Assembly: GCA_027315115.1 (NCBI GenBank) | Contig: DAHUYQ010000038.1 | Coordinates: 1-36,585, forward strand | DNA length: 36,585 nucleotides | Reading direction: 5' to 3' | DNA from: Solirubrobacterales bacterium | GTDB taxonomy: Bacteria > Actinomycetota > Thermoleophilia > Solirubrobacterales > Solirubrobacteraceae | Part shown: positions 24,218-33,230 of the stretch, piece after piece | How positions within the stretch are numbered: position 1 is the first letter of the stretch | Layout: each line of letters starts with the position of its first letter | Program-made: the position numbers and the translations under genes | Notes under the pieces: model-generated | What the model was told of the DNA's origin: nothing | Databases searched by the model: none | The model's input: only the letters and a program-made list of their open reading frames with translations

Positions 24218-26755
24218 TCAGGGGTGGTCACTCAGTCCAAGTGCGGGTGCGACGCGTGCCGCCAGCCAGCCGGGGACGGACATGAGGATGAGCACGGCGA
24301 CGGTGACGAGCGCGAGGGTGACGATCGGTCGGGTGGCGGTGGCGATACGTTCGACGGGGAAGCCGGTCACGTGTGTGAGGTAGTCGTCGATCACGAACTG
24401 ACCGTAGATGCCGGCCAGCGCGCCGGTGAGGCATCCAGCGCCGAGCATGAGGGCGGATTCGACGAGCAGGATGAGGCGCAGCCGGCCGCGGGTGACCAGG
24501 AGCGGCAGGCCGGCGAGCGAGACGCGGCGCTGCCAGATGCTTGATCCCAGGGCCGCGGCCATGGCGAGAATCGCCGCAATCACGAGCAGCGTGGAGATGT
24601 CCCCGAGTTGCTTGAGTCCTTCGCCGGCCAGGCGGTCGAAGCGCTCGCGCCAAGTCGCGGCGGTTATGACTTCCAGGCCGCTGTGCGGGGCGAGCGCGGC
24701 GTCGATCCTCTGACGCGCCCGGGCGGCGTTGGTGCCAGACGCAAGGTGGACGGCGAGCGCAGTTGGAGCGTGTGTCGCCCAGAGGCGGCTGTAGTCTGTC
24801 GTGCTCACCACGATCGCTCCGCCGGGCCAGCCGAAGTTCGTCGTCAGCGCTGCGAGCCTGAAATCCGCAATGCCGGTCGGGGTTGGCATCTGGATCGTCT
24901 GCCCGACGCCGACGCCCTGTTCTTCGGCGATCTGCCGGGAGACGGTGGCCCACCCGCCTTCGCTCAGGCGCCGCTGTGCGGCCGTGACCTTGCCGGCGAG
25001 GATCTGCGTGCGCAGCAGTTCTTGTCCAGTGCCGGGAGGCCGCGCCAGGATCACCACGCGCCTGTGCGCCATGTCCATGAACTCGCTCTGGAACTCCCGC
25101 ACGCGGGCGACCCCGGGCAACCTTGCGATCCGCGTGCGGTCTCCTCCGGGCACGAAGCCGTTCGTCTCGGGAATGTAGCCAGGGCTGACGACCCAGATAT
25201 CTGCGTCGGCGGAGTAGGCGCGCGCGAAGTTGTGCAGCCCGCGCAGCAGGTCGTGCTGCGCGCCGCCGAGCGCGACGCTTCCGAACAGAGCACCCACGCC
25301 GGTCGCGGTGAGCGCGAGGGAGCGCAGCGAGTGCATGCGCAGCGATTCGACTGCGAGGGGCAGGATGGTGAGCCGGCGGCGGCGCAGGGCGATTGTGTGT
25401 GCGGCTCGCAGCACGGCGTCGAGGACCGGGGGGACCGCAAGCATCGTCGCGAGCGCGAGCAACACGCAGGTGACGATCGCGGCCTGTGGCGCGAGCACGA
25501 ACAGCGCGCTCGCCAAAGCGAGAAGGCCAGCGGCAATCACAAGCAGCTGACGGTGGACGGCTCTCTCTCTGGCCATGTCTTGCTGTCGAGCTTCGTGACG
25601 GGCGGCGTTCAGCGAGCATCCCCGGAGCAGGTCCTGCAGTGGGATGACCGAGGCAAGACAGGTCGCAAGAACGCCACCCAGACACGCGAGTGCGACGGGG
25701 CGCACCCCGATCACGGTGCTGCCGCCGAGCGAGAATGCTTGCGAGAGGTATCCGGGACTCGTTTCGAAGAACGCGAGTGAGAGCGCCCAGCCTCCGAGAA
25801 TCCCGACCAGGGACGCCGCAAGCCCGAGGCAGAGGGCTTGGAAGAGGACGATCTGGACGATCGCGGAGCTCCGGGCGCCGTCCACGCGCAGATCGGCGAG
25901 CATCGCGCGCCGCTCGGGGATGGTGAGCAGGATGGCGGCGCAAGCCATGAGGAACCCGAGCAGCCCGGCCAGCCCCGCGAACAGAGCGCCGGCTTGCTCG
26001 CCTGGCCGCAGCGCCTGGTCCAGCAGCGCTACTCCTTGGTTGGCCGCGGCGACGGTGATGCGGCCGCCCACGAGCGCCCGCAGCTCGCGGCGCACAGCGG
26101 CGCTTCGTCCCGGCTTGCTCTGGATGAGGATGCTGGTGACTCGGTGCGGCAGGTCCGCGAGTCGCTGCAGGCGGCCGAGTGGCATTACCGCGACTCGTGC
26201 GAGAGCCAGCGCTCCAGCGGCCTTCTGGCCCAGGATCGCGGAGACCGCGAGATGGTGCGAGCGCCCACGAAGGTCCATCGTGACGTGGGCCGGGGAGGCG
26301 AGGCCACTGATCCCGAGGTCCTGCGCGCTTGCCGTGCTGAGACCGAGACCTCCCGAGAGAACGCCACTTGGCAGAGTGCGCACGAGGCCGTCCATCACAG
26401 CGAGGTCGCTGCTGGCACCGACTGCTGTGACCGTCAGACGGTGACCCGGAGCGGCGATCAGCGTTGCTGTCTGTTCGAGCAGCACCGCTGCATGTGCGAC
26501 ACCGGGAAGCCTCTGCACTCGCGCGACCAGGCCTTCTTCGAACCCTTCGGGACCGCGCGCGTGAAGCTGCAGGTTGGCCGGGCCTGCAATCGTGCGGATC
26601 TCGGTCGCGGTTGAGCCGCTGAGACTGTCCGCCGCGACGGTGACGGCGAACACCAGTGCGACCGCCACCGCCACCCCAAGTCCCGCGAGCACCTCCTGAG
26701 GACCGTGGACAAGCAGCCTCCGCTTGTAGAAAAACAGGAGGGCTTGAAGACTCAT
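24218..26755 (-). CDS. FtsX/MacB-type ABC permease, second of tandem pair (cluster 2)
   Basis: 845 aa from the ATG at 26755 (MSLQALLFFYKRRLLVHG); an open frame continuing to 26863 would overlap the preceding gene. Layout follows the cluster 1 permease: N-terminal helix (LAGLGVAVAVALVFAVTVAA), extracytoplasmic region, first FtsX domain near 260-400, central helix pair, second extracytoplasmic region, second FtsX domain near 720-840. The C-terminal motif GIYGQFVIDDYLTHVTGFPV is nearly the same as in the preceding permease. It probably pairs with that permease into a heterodimer, as LolC and LolE do. It is the last gene of the operon. Confidence 0.87.
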   Translation of the reverse strand: MSLQALLFFYKRRLLVHGPQEVLAGLGVAVAVALVFAVTVAADSLSGSTATEIRTIAGPANLQLHARGPEGFEEGLVARVQRLPGVAHAAVLLEQTATLIAAPGHRLTVTAVGASSDLAVMDGLVRTLPSGVLSGGLGLSTASAQDLGISGLASPAHVTMDLRGRSHHLAVSAILGQKAAGALALARVAVMPLGRLQRLADLPHRVTSILIQSKPGRSAAVRRELRALVGGRITVAAANQGVALLDQALRPGEQAGALFAGLAGLLGFLMACAAILLTIPERRAMLADLRVDGARSSAIVQIVLFQALCLGLAASLVGILGGWALSLAFFETSPGYLSQAFSLGGSTVIGVRPVALACLGGVLATCLASVIPLQDLLRGCSLNAARHEARQQDMARERAVHRQLLVIAAGLLALASALFVLAPQAAIVTCVLLALATMLAVPPVLDAVLRAAHTIALRRRRLTILPLAVESLRMHSLRSLALTATGVGALFGSVALGGAQHDLLRGLHNFARAYSADADIWVVSPGYIPETNGFVPGGDRTRIARLPGVARVREFQSEFMDMAHRRVVILARPPGTGQELLRTQILAGKVTAAQRRLSEGGWATVSRQIAEEQGVGVGQTIQMPTPTGIADFRLAALTTNFGWPGGAIVVSTTDYSRLWATHAPTALAVHLASGTNAARARQRIDAALAPHSGLEVITAATWRERFDRLAGEGLKQLGDISTLLVIAAILAMAAALGSSIWQRRVSLAGLPLLVTRGRLRLILLVESALMLGAGCLTGALAGIYGQFVIDDYLTHVTGFPVERIATATRPIVTLALVTVAVLILMSVPGWLAARVAPALGLSDHP

Positions 26756-26813
26756 CGGCAGAGCATTGCGGTCACCGAGCCCGCGCCGCACGCAGTGATG
26801 TAGAACGGGTTCG

Positions 26814-29357
26814 TCACCACGTGCTGTTATCGAGGGTGAGCCTCGCTGGTGCGCGGCAAGCAAGCCACCCAGGAATCGTTGCGAACAGGAGCACGGTGAG
26901 CATCACCGCCGAGAAGATCTCCAGGGGTCCGGCGCCTGTGGCGGCTTGGGCGACGGGAAAGCCGGTCACGTGCCTCAGGTAACCGTCGATCACGAATTGG
27001 CCACAGATGCCTGCCACGGTGCCGGTCACGCAGCCGGCGGCGAGCATGATTGCCGATTCCAGCAGCAGCAGCAGCACCCGACGCTTCTGCCCGGGATGCG
27101 CGCCTTCCAGACACAGTTCGGCTTCCAGGATGATGCGCTGCTGCCATATGCTCGAGCCAAGCGCAGCGAGCATCGCGAGGATGGCCGCGACGACGAGCAG
27201 CGTGGAGATCTCTCCGAGCTGCGAGAGTCCTTCGCTTGCGGACCTGTCAATCGCGTTCGCCCTCGCTCTGGCGGTCAGGACTTCAAGGCCGCTGTTCGCG
27301 CCGAGCATGTGTCGGATGGCGTCACTGACCGCGGCGGCATCAGCACCGCTTGCGAGGGTGACGCCGATCGCCGAGGGGTGGGGGGATTCCCAGGCACGCC
27401 GATAGTCACTCGTGCTCATCAGGATCGCGCCAGGGCTCCAGCCGAAATTGGTGGTGGTCGCTGCTATGTCGAAGGTCTTGCTGCCTGTGGGCGTGGGCAG
27501 TGCCAGCCGGCCGCCGACTCCCACATGATGTTCGGCCGCGATCTCGGCCGAGATGGTGATCGCGTCTTCTTGCCCGAGATGTCGGGTCGCGGCTCGCTGG
27601 CTGCCGTTGACGATCTGGTTGTTCAGCAGTCCGAACCGGCTGGCTGGGGGCCACGCGATCACCCACACCCGTCGGCCTGCATAGTCCAGGTAGCTGCCCT
27701 GGAAGGTATGCGCGCTGGCTACGCCTGGAATTCGTGCGACCCGCGACTGCAGATCATTGGCGCGGAAATCGCTTGTGGCTTGATTGTCTGCCGGGTTGAC
27801 CAGCCAGATATCCGCGCTCCCGGCGTAGTGTTGCGTGTAGCCGTAGATGCCGCGCAGCAAGTCGTCCTTGGAGGCGCTGAGCGCAACGCAGCCAAACAGC
27901 GCGACCGCGCCTGTACCGGTCAACGCGACCGAACGCAATGTGGTGCCCTTCAGCGAGTTTGCGGCCAGCGGCAGCGCCGTCAGTTTCGGGTTGCGAAGCG
28001 CGATCGCCTCGGTCGCCCACAGCGTCGCGGCCAGAATCAGAGGCACCGCGATCACTGTCGTGAGTGCGAGCAGCACGCAAGCAAAGATCGCGGCGCTCGG
28101 GACGAACACGAAGAGTCCGGCGGCGGCCAAAGCCAGGGCGGCCGCGATGGCGATTAGACGGCGGTCAGCCCTGATCGAGCCGCCCTGGCTCCGTGAAGAT
28201 CGGGCGTTGACGGGCCGTCCCTTCCGCAGGTCCCGGAGAGGCACCAGCGACGCCAGGCAACTGGCCAGGATGCCGCCACCAAGCGAGACCGCGACGGGCA
28301 ATGCTCCCACGACGGTGTTCGTGCCGAGCATGAATGCCTTTGTCAGATATCCAGGCGACTGGTGAAAGAAGCCGCCGGCCAAGGCGTACCCGGCCAGCAG
28401 CCCTACGAGGGAGGCGGCGATCCCCAGGCACAGTGCTTGAAAGATCGTCATCTGCACTATCGCGCCGCGGCTCGTGCCGTCAATTCGCAACCCTACGATC
28501 GCCTCTCGGCGCTCCGGCGCGGTCAACAGGATCGCGTTGAAAGCGAACAAGAACCCCAGCAGACCTGCCAGGCCTGCGAACAGATCACTAGCTTGGCTGC
28601 TTGGGCCGAGCGCCTGGCGAAGCAGTGAGACATCCTGGTCGGCTGGTGCGACCGAGAGTCGTCCGGCGGCCAGCCGCGCAAGTTCGCCTGCGACCGCGTG
28701 GACGTGCGCAGGCTGCGCGCGAACGAGTATGCGGCTGATGCGGCCAGGCGACCCGGTGAGCCGCTGAAGGCGAGGGAGCGGCATTATCGCGACCTGTGCC
28801 TGTGAAAGCGCGCCCGCAGCTTCGCGGCCCAGGACAGCAGAGACATCCAAGCTGCTGGTCATCCCGTCGAGCATGATCCGCACCTGCCCTCGCGGTCTTG
28901 CGCCGCTCAGGCCAAGCGTGCCGGCGGTGGCCCTGCTCAGCCCGATCCCGTCCCGCGAAAGCATTGCCGGCGGCAGCGTGTGCGCCAGTCCGTCAAGGGA
29001 CGCGAGATCGAGGCCCATTCCAGCGACGGTGACCTCCGCGCGCCTGCCATCGGGCGCCTGGATGGTGGCCGGCTCTTCCAACACCGGCGCCGCGTGGCTG
29101 ACACCGGGCAGGCGCTCTACATGCGAGAGCACCTGTTCGCTGAATCCCGCGGGCCCACGGGTATAGAGCTGCAACTGTGCCGGCCCTACGAGACCGCGCA
29201 CGATCGCGCTGGCCGAGCCTTCGATGCTGCCGTTCGCGACCGTCACGGCGAATACGAGCGCCACTGGAATCGCGACTCCAACGCCCGCGAGCAGCTCCTG
29301 GAGGCCATGGATTCGCAGCCGCAAACGATAGAAGTGAACGAGGCCCTGCAGGCGCAT
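26814..29357 (-). CDS. FtsX/MacB-type ABC permease, first of tandem pair (cluster 2)
   Basis: 847 aa from the ATG at 29357, whose first base is shared in a TGATG overlap with the ATPase stop; a GTG at 29360 would add one residue. The N-terminal helix reads LAGVGVAIPVALVFAVTVAN, and the motif TRGPAGFS (about residue 67) corresponds to ARGPEGFE and ARSAQGFP in its paralogues. Two FtsX domains flank a central hydrophobic segment. The C-terminal GICGQFVIDGYLRHVTGFPV motif is conserved in the cluster. The neighbouring permease is a clear duplicate, so a heterodimeric permease is likely. The substrate is unknown. Confidence 0.88.
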   Translation of the reverse strand: MRLQGLVHFYRLRLRIHGLQELLAGVGVAIPVALVFAVTVANGSIEGSASAIVRGLVGPAQLQLYTRGPAGFSEQVLSHVERLPGVSHAAPVLEEPATIQAPDGRRAEVTVAGMGLDLASLDGLAHTLPPAMLSRDGIGLSRATAGTLGLSGARPRGQVRIMLDGMTSSLDVSAVLGREAAGALSQAQVAIMPLPRLQRLTGSPGRISRILVRAQPAHVHAVAGELARLAAGRLSVAPADQDVSLLRQALGPSSQASDLFAGLAGLLGFLFAFNAILLTAPERREAIVGLRIDGTSRGAIVQMTIFQALCLGIAASLVGLLAGYALAGGFFHQSPGYLTKAFMLGTNTVVGALPVAVSLGGGILASCLASLVPLRDLRKGRPVNARSSRSQGGSIRADRRLIAIAAALALAAAGLFVFVPSAAIFACVLLALTTVIAVPLILAATLWATEAIALRNPKLTALPLAANSLKGTTLRSVALTGTGAVALFGCVALSASKDDLLRGIYGYTQHYAGSADIWLVNPADNQATSDFRANDLQSRVARIPGVASAHTFQGSYLDYAGRRVWVIAWPPASRFGLLNNQIVNGSQRAATRHLGQEDAITISAEIAAEHHVGVGGRLALPTPTGSKTFDIAATTTNFGWSPGAILMSTSDYRRAWESPHPSAIGVTLASGADAAAVSDAIRHMLGANSGLEVLTARARANAIDRSASEGLSQLGEISTLLVVAAILAMLAALGSSIWQQRIILEAELCLEGAHPGQKRRVLLLLLESAIMLAAGCVTGTVAGICGQFVIDGYLRHVTGFPVAQAATGAGPLEIFSAVMLTVLLFATIPGWLACRAPARLTLDNSTW

Positions 29358-30085
29358 CACGCCATGTCCCGCACCCTGTCAAGCCTGCCTGTCGAAGCGT
29401 TGATAGAGGAGTGCTCCTGCGTGTCGACGAGCTTGCCGTCGCGCAGCACGCAGCGCCGGTCTGCAAGCTCGGCCGCATCGCGATCGTGGGTGACGAGCAA
29501 CAGCGACGCCTTCTGCTCGTAAGCGACTGCGTTCAGCAGGTGGACTATCTCTCGAGACCGCTGGCTGTCGAGGTGTCCGGTCGGCTCGTCCGCGAGGATC
29601 AGACGCGGTTCGCATGCGAGCGCGCGCGCGATCGCCACTCGCTGTCGCTCCCCACCGGAGAGCTGCTCCGGCGGGTAGTCGAGCCGGTCAGCGAGACCAA
29701 CGCGTGCAAGCCATGGCTCTGCGCGTGCCTTGGCCTCGCGCAACCCGACCCCGCTGAGCAGCAGCTTGCGCGCCGCGTTCTCCAGCGCGCTGACGCGGGG
29801 CATCAGATGGAAGCTCTGAAAGACGAGCCCGACATCGCGCAGCAGGTACTCGCTTGCCTCGGATTTGCTCATCGCGCTTATCAGGCGTCCGCGGTGACGC
29901 ACCGCTCCCAAATCGGGTCTCAACAGCCCTGCGATCAGCAGCAGCAGCGTCGTCTTGCCGGACCCGCTGGGTCCGAGCAGCGCCATCGTCTCTCCCCGCT
30001 CAATGCGCACGCTCACGCCGTCAACGGCACGTACGACTTCGCCTCCGCTGTGGTAGTGCTTGACGACGTGTTCGAGCTCAAGCAA
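29357..30085 (-). CDS. ABC transporter ATP-binding protein, LolD/MacB type (cluster 2)
   Basis: 242 aa from a TTG at 30085, chosen because AAGGAG lies nine bases upstream and the protein then begins at the conserved [11 protein letters not shown]; the open frame extends into the upstream ATPase gene but that part is not family-like. Motifs are intact: Walker [10 protein letters not shown]-loop VFQSFHL, signature [15 protein letters not shown], Walker [13 protein letters not shown]-switch LVTHDRD. It is the paralogue of the cluster 1 canonical ATPase and would provide the competent half-sites for the permease pair encoded downstream. Confidence 0.92.
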   Translation of the reverse strand: MLELEHVVKHYHSGGEVVRAVDGVSVRIERGETMALLGPSGSGKTTLLLLIAGLLRPDLGAVRHRGRLISAMSKSEASEYLLRDVGLVFQSFHLMPRVSALENAARKLLLSGVGLREAKARAEPWLARVGLADRLDYPPEQLSGGERQRVAIARALACEPRLILADEPTGHLDSQRSREIVHLLNAVAYEQKASLLLVTHDRDAAELADRRCVLRDGKLVDTQEHSSINASTGRLDRVRDMA

Positions 30086-30104
30086 CCCAATACTCTCCTT
30101 CTGC

Positions 30105-30812
30105 TCAGCAGCGCGCTTGGCGGTGGTGTGCAAGCTCAGTGACCTCGGCCAGCACCGGCGTCGTCTGACCGCGCAGCCTGCCCTTGCGCAGCGCCACCAC
30201 GCGGTCGGCTCCAAGTAGGCTGGTGCCATCGGTCGCGCTTGCCAGCACCGCCACACCCTCGTCTGCAAGCGATCTCAGCAACATCAAGACGCCGTCGCGT
30301 TCCTGTCCGTCCAGGCCGATCGTCGGCTCGTCGACGATCAGCAGTCGCGGATCGGAAGTCAGCGCACGAGCGAGTGCGACCCTGATCGTCTCTTCGCCCC
30401 TCAGATCTCTGGTGCGAAGCCGGCCGCACTGCCCGGCCTTCACGCGTTCCAGCGCCTGCCGTGCCCGCATGGCCGCCATCGGCTGCTCGACTCGTCGCGC
30501 CATCTGGCTGGCGATGATTTGATCGAGCACGGTGGGCCCCGCGTAGGAGCCGAAGTCGCGGCGGCAATACGCGATGCCGTTGCCCAGCGCCTGCTTGTCT
30601 ATGCGTGCGAGATCGTTGCCGGCGAACCGCACCACGCCGCTGTCGGGTGTTTCTATCCCCGCCGCGATCGAGAGCAAAGTCGAGCGTCCCGAACGCCTCT
30701 CGCCCAACACCACCACCATCTCCCCGGGGTCGACTACCAGCGAGACGTCCTCCAGGACCGCCGAGCCGTTGGAGCAGCTCTTGGCGACATGTTCAAGCTC
30801 CAGGAGGCCCAT
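30105..30812 (-). CDS. Degenerate ABC transporter ATPase, Walker A Lys to Arg (cluster 2)
   Basis: 235 aa. The start [20 protein letters not shown] aligns with the canonical ATPase encoded next, but the Walker A is GERRSGRS (residues 37-44) with Arg43 in place of the phosphate-binding Lys. The signature is LRGEETIRVALARAL rather than LSGGQ, the Q-loop glutamine is not evident (AYCRRDFGSY), and the H-switch histidine is lost (VLASATDGTS). Walker B (LLIVDEPTIGLD) is retained. It is probably a structural or regulatory half of a heterodimer. It overlaps padR by 20 bp, mirroring the 10-bp overlap in cluster 1. Confidence 0.87.
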   Translation of the reverse strand: MGLLELEHVAKSCSNGSAVLEDVSLVVDPGEMVVVLGERRSGRSTLLSIAAGIETPDSGVVRFAGNDLARIDKQALGNGIAYCRRDFGSYAGPTVLDQIIASQMARRVEQPMAAMRARQALERVKAGQCGRLRTRDLRGEETIRVALARALTSDPRLLIVDEPTIGLDGQERDGVLMLLRSLADEGVAVLASATDGTSLLGADRVVALRKGRLRGQTTPVLAEVTELAHHRQARC

Positions 30813-31401
30813 TCCTCACCAGCGCTTCAAAGCGCTCGATGGCGTGCCGAAGCCACGACAGCGTGCCGCCAACGGCGATCCGCAGCCGCTCATTGACAAG
30901 ATCATCGACAAGCTCATCGCGGAGGCCCAGCCGGCGCCCAGACGGAGTGCCGACCTGCCCAGAGCCTTCCAGGCAGCGCTGCTCGAGACGCTCCAGCACC
31001 CGCAGCCCGACAGCCGGAGATCGCGCAAATACCCCTAGCTGGCGCGCCAGGAGCTCATGTCTCTGTCGCTCGAAGTCGATTCGCTTCACAAGCCACTGCT
31101 CATAGCTGTGGACGCCAGCGCGTGTTGCTCGGTAATGCGGCTTGGGTTGCCGGCCCCCCTCGGCGCCGAGGCTGAACCGCTCGACGAGCATCCGTCGCTC
31201 GAGCACGTCAAGACCCGCATAGATATGGGAGCTGCCGCTGATCCTGGCCAGCTCGCCGTAAACGCGCTCGTAGCGCTGGTAGAGCTCATGCCCGTAGCCG
31301 GGCTTTTCGATCACAAGCCCGAGCAGCAGCCAGTAGACCTCCGAGTTCATCGACCGGTTCTTGGCCTTCGCAGTGCGGCCTGATTGCGCGCTCCTCGCCA
31401 T
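30793..31401 (-). CDS. PadR-family transcriptional regulator (cluster 2)
   Basis: About 202 aa from the ATG at 31401; the ATG at 31350 (MNSEVYW) is a possible shorter start, and an open frame to 31518 looks non-coding. The winged helix reads VYWLLLGLVIEKPGYGHELY, then SSHIYAGLDVLERRMLVERF and a wing near KPHYRATRAGV, matching PadR. The C-terminal helical half (LGVFARSPAVGLRVLERLEQ) is similar in length to that of cluster 1 PadR. It heads the five-gene minus-strand operon and overlaps the degenerate ATPase gene. Confidence 0.87.
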   Translation of the reverse strand: MARSAQSGRTAKAKNRSMNSEVYWLLLGLVIEKPGYGHELYQRYERVYGELARISGSSHIYAGLDVLERRMLVERFSLGAEGGRQPKPHYRATRAGVHSYEQWLVKRIDFERQRHELLARQLGVFARSPAVGLRVLERLEQRCLEGSGQVGTPSGRRLGLRDELVDDLVNERLRIAVGGTLSWLRHAIERFEALVRNGPPGA

Positions 31402-31590
31402 CAGGCTAGGCAGCCTACTCGATGCACCCAAGGAAGCAAATACGGCGATATGCCAGAACGTTTTTCCAACCCAAATCGGTCTTTCCAAAGTTTGGACTCC
31501 AAAACCATGCCTATACACGCCGGCCCGATGCCCTCATGATCGCTGGCGGTGATCGGAACAGCAGACCAGTCCTCCCGAGCTCGGGCGTCC
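31402..31590. promoter_or_regulatory. Divergent control region with 13-bp palindrome
   Basis: The AT-richer gap between the minus-strand padR and the plus-strand IclR-type gene contains the palindrome TCCAAAGTTTGGA (31484-31496) and further CCAAA-type half-sites at 31471-31475 and just after 31496. A TCGGT half-site at 31476-31480 recalls the cluster 1 operator. Regulatory function is inferred. Confidence 0.4.
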
Positions 31591-32391
31591 ATGATCGCGT
31601 GCTGCCTGGCAGCCGACGGCCCGTCATCCCGGCCTCGGCCCCGGCAGCCGGATTCGCTGGAGCACGGGCTTGCGCTGCTTGCCTGCTTTTCGCCGGAGGA
31701 GCCGGTGTTTGGGATGGCGGAGCTGAGCGAGCGGGCCGAGCTTCCGCGTGAGGCCACCCAGCGGTATGTGCAGGCGCTGGTGGAGCTCGGGTATCTGGAG
31801 CAACGTCGTCGCGGCAAGTTTCGGCTGGGGCGGTTGGCGTTGCGGCTTGGTCTGTCTGCTGTGCGGATCGATGGTCTGGTGGAGGTTGCGCGTCCGTGGC
31901 TGTGCTGGATGCGTGCGCGAACTGGGTTGACGGCGAGCCTGGCGATCCTGGATGGGGAGGAGCTGGACTACTTGGCGTGGCTGCCGAGTCGGCTTGAGGG
32001 GCAGGCGGAGCAGGCGGCTGGGCGGCAGGCGCGTTGGTCGACGACGGCGCATTCGCGTGCGGCGGGGTTGGCGTTGTTGGCGTTTACGGCGGAGAGCGAT
32101 TGGCCTGCAAGGACGCTCGTCTATGCGGGTCGGGATCTCAAGCGGGGCGCGCGGCTGCGTGAGCAGCTTGAGGATGCCTGCGAGCGGCGTTATGCGATCA
32201 GCCGCGATGGGAGGGAGGCAGGCGTTGCCGCTGCGGTGCTTGGCGTAAGCGACGTGATCGCGGCGGTGGAGCTGACCATCTTTGGCGAGCAGGCCCGGAG
32301 AGCCAACGTGCGCGCATTGGCGGGCGTGGCCGTCGAAGCGGCCAACGGGATCGCCGAGCAACTTGAGGATGACAGTGGGACGGTTGTATGA
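31591..32391 (+). CDS. IclR-type transcriptional regulator
   Basis: About 266 aa from the ATG at 31591; an in-frame ATG at 31549 would add 14 residues. The wHTH shows SLEHGLALLACFSPEEPVFG and LPREATQRYVQALVELGYLE, with the effector domain from RIDGLVEVARPWLCWMRART to the late segment AVLGVSDVIAAVELTIF. The sequence is diverged from typical IclR proteins. From about 31,780 on, third codon positions are noticeably T-rich (for example GGTATCTGG, GTTGGCGTTGCGG), unlike the C/G-ending codons of the core genes in this window, which suggests horizontal origin or different selection. It overlaps or abuts the next PadR-like gene. Confidence 0.75.
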   Translation: MIACCLAADGPSSRPRPRQPDSLEHGLALLACFSPEEPVFGMAELSERAELPREATQRYVQALVELGYLEQRRRGKFRLGRLALRLGLSAVRIDGLVEVARPWLCWMRARTGLTASLAILDGEELDYLAWLPSRLEGQAEQAAGRQARWSTTAHSRAAGLALLAFTAESDWPARTLVYAGRDLKRGARLREQLEDACERRYAISRDGREAGVAAAVLGVSDVIAAVELTIFGEQARRANVRALAGVAVEAANGIAEQLEDDSGTVV

Positions 32392-32392
32392 G

Positions 32393-33082
32393 ATGCTGGC
32401 TGGTGAGCGGCGTGGCGGCGCAGCATCCGCTGATTTTGGGTCGATGCCGGCGCGGCATGCGGTACGGCTGTTGGCGCGGGGGTTGTTGAGGGTGCCGCGT
32501 CGGGAGCGGCCTGCGAGTGGGCCGCCGGTTGCGGCTGGTGGTGCTGCGCAGCATTTGATGCTGGCGCTGTTGAGTGCGGCGCCTGGTCATCCGTATGAGC
32601 TTTATCAGCGTTATCGGCGGCGGTTTGGCGAGCTTGTGCCGATTGCCAGCACGACCGCGTACAAGATGCTGCCGACGCTTGTGCGGCGTGGGGAGGCGGA
32701 GGGCATCCCGGTTGCTGGAAGGTCGAGCGCCAAGCGGTTTCCTGCGGCGGAGTTCAGCTACAGGGTCACCGAGGCTGGGCTGCAGGCGGCGCGGGGATGG
32801 GTGCTCTCGCCGGTGCGTCCTGAGCGCTGGCGTCAGGAACTGTTGGCGCGGATGGACGCGGCGAGCATCCTCGGGGTAGATGCGCTCTACGAGCTGCTCT
32901 CGCGGTATGAGCAGGCGCGTGGGGAGGAAGAGCGCGAGCTGCGACGGCAGCTTGAAGGGCTGCCCGAAAGCCAAGGGGTGCTTGGGCATCGCCTCTCCCT
33001 TGAGGAGCGTCTTGGCGTGCTGGAGAGGCAAGGGCAATGGGTGCTGTTGGCTCGTGGACGACTGGGACAGCGTCGTCCATGA
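32393..33082 (+). CDS. PadR-like transcriptional regulator
   Basis: About 229 aa from the ATG at 32393 (MLAGERRGG), directly after the IclR-type stop; an ATG at 32369 is an alternative. The first ~55 residues are a linker of unknown role. The PadR-like winged helix starts at QHLMLALLSAAPGHPYELYQ and continues to TTAYKMLPTLVRRGEAEGIP and AEFSYRVTEAGL. It shares the HPYELYQRYRRRFGEL pattern with the cluster 2 PadR (HELYQRYERVYGEL), so the two are related. It may be co-transcribed with the IclR-type gene. Codon usage is atypical, as for that gene. Confidence 0.65.
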   Translation: MLAGERRGGAASADFGSMPARHAVRLLARGLLRVPRRERPASGPPVAAGGAAQHLMLALLSAAPGHPYELYQRYRRRFGELVPIASTTAYKMLPTLVRRGEAEGIPVAGRSSAKRFPAAEFSYRVTEAGLQAARGWVLSPVRPERWRQELLARMDAASILGVDALYELLSRYEQARGEEERELRRQLEGLPESQGVLGHRLSLEERLGVLERQGQWVLLARGRLGQRRP

Positions 33083-33230
33083 GCCGCAGGCCCACATCAT
33101 CATCTTCGGCTCCCTGTCGGCCGGAGTCTCGATCGCGCGGTGCCGCTGGCCGCTATCGCGTTTCCCGACGCAGGCTGGCGGTCACGCGGCGCTGTGCGGT
33201 CGAGCAAGTACCTGGCGTTAGGTCGCGTCT

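Noticed and set aside
23830..24231. 133-codon minus-strand frame before the DUF7144-like gene
   Set aside because: Low-complexity His/Pro/Ala/Arg composition overlapping two real gene ends; no start signal.
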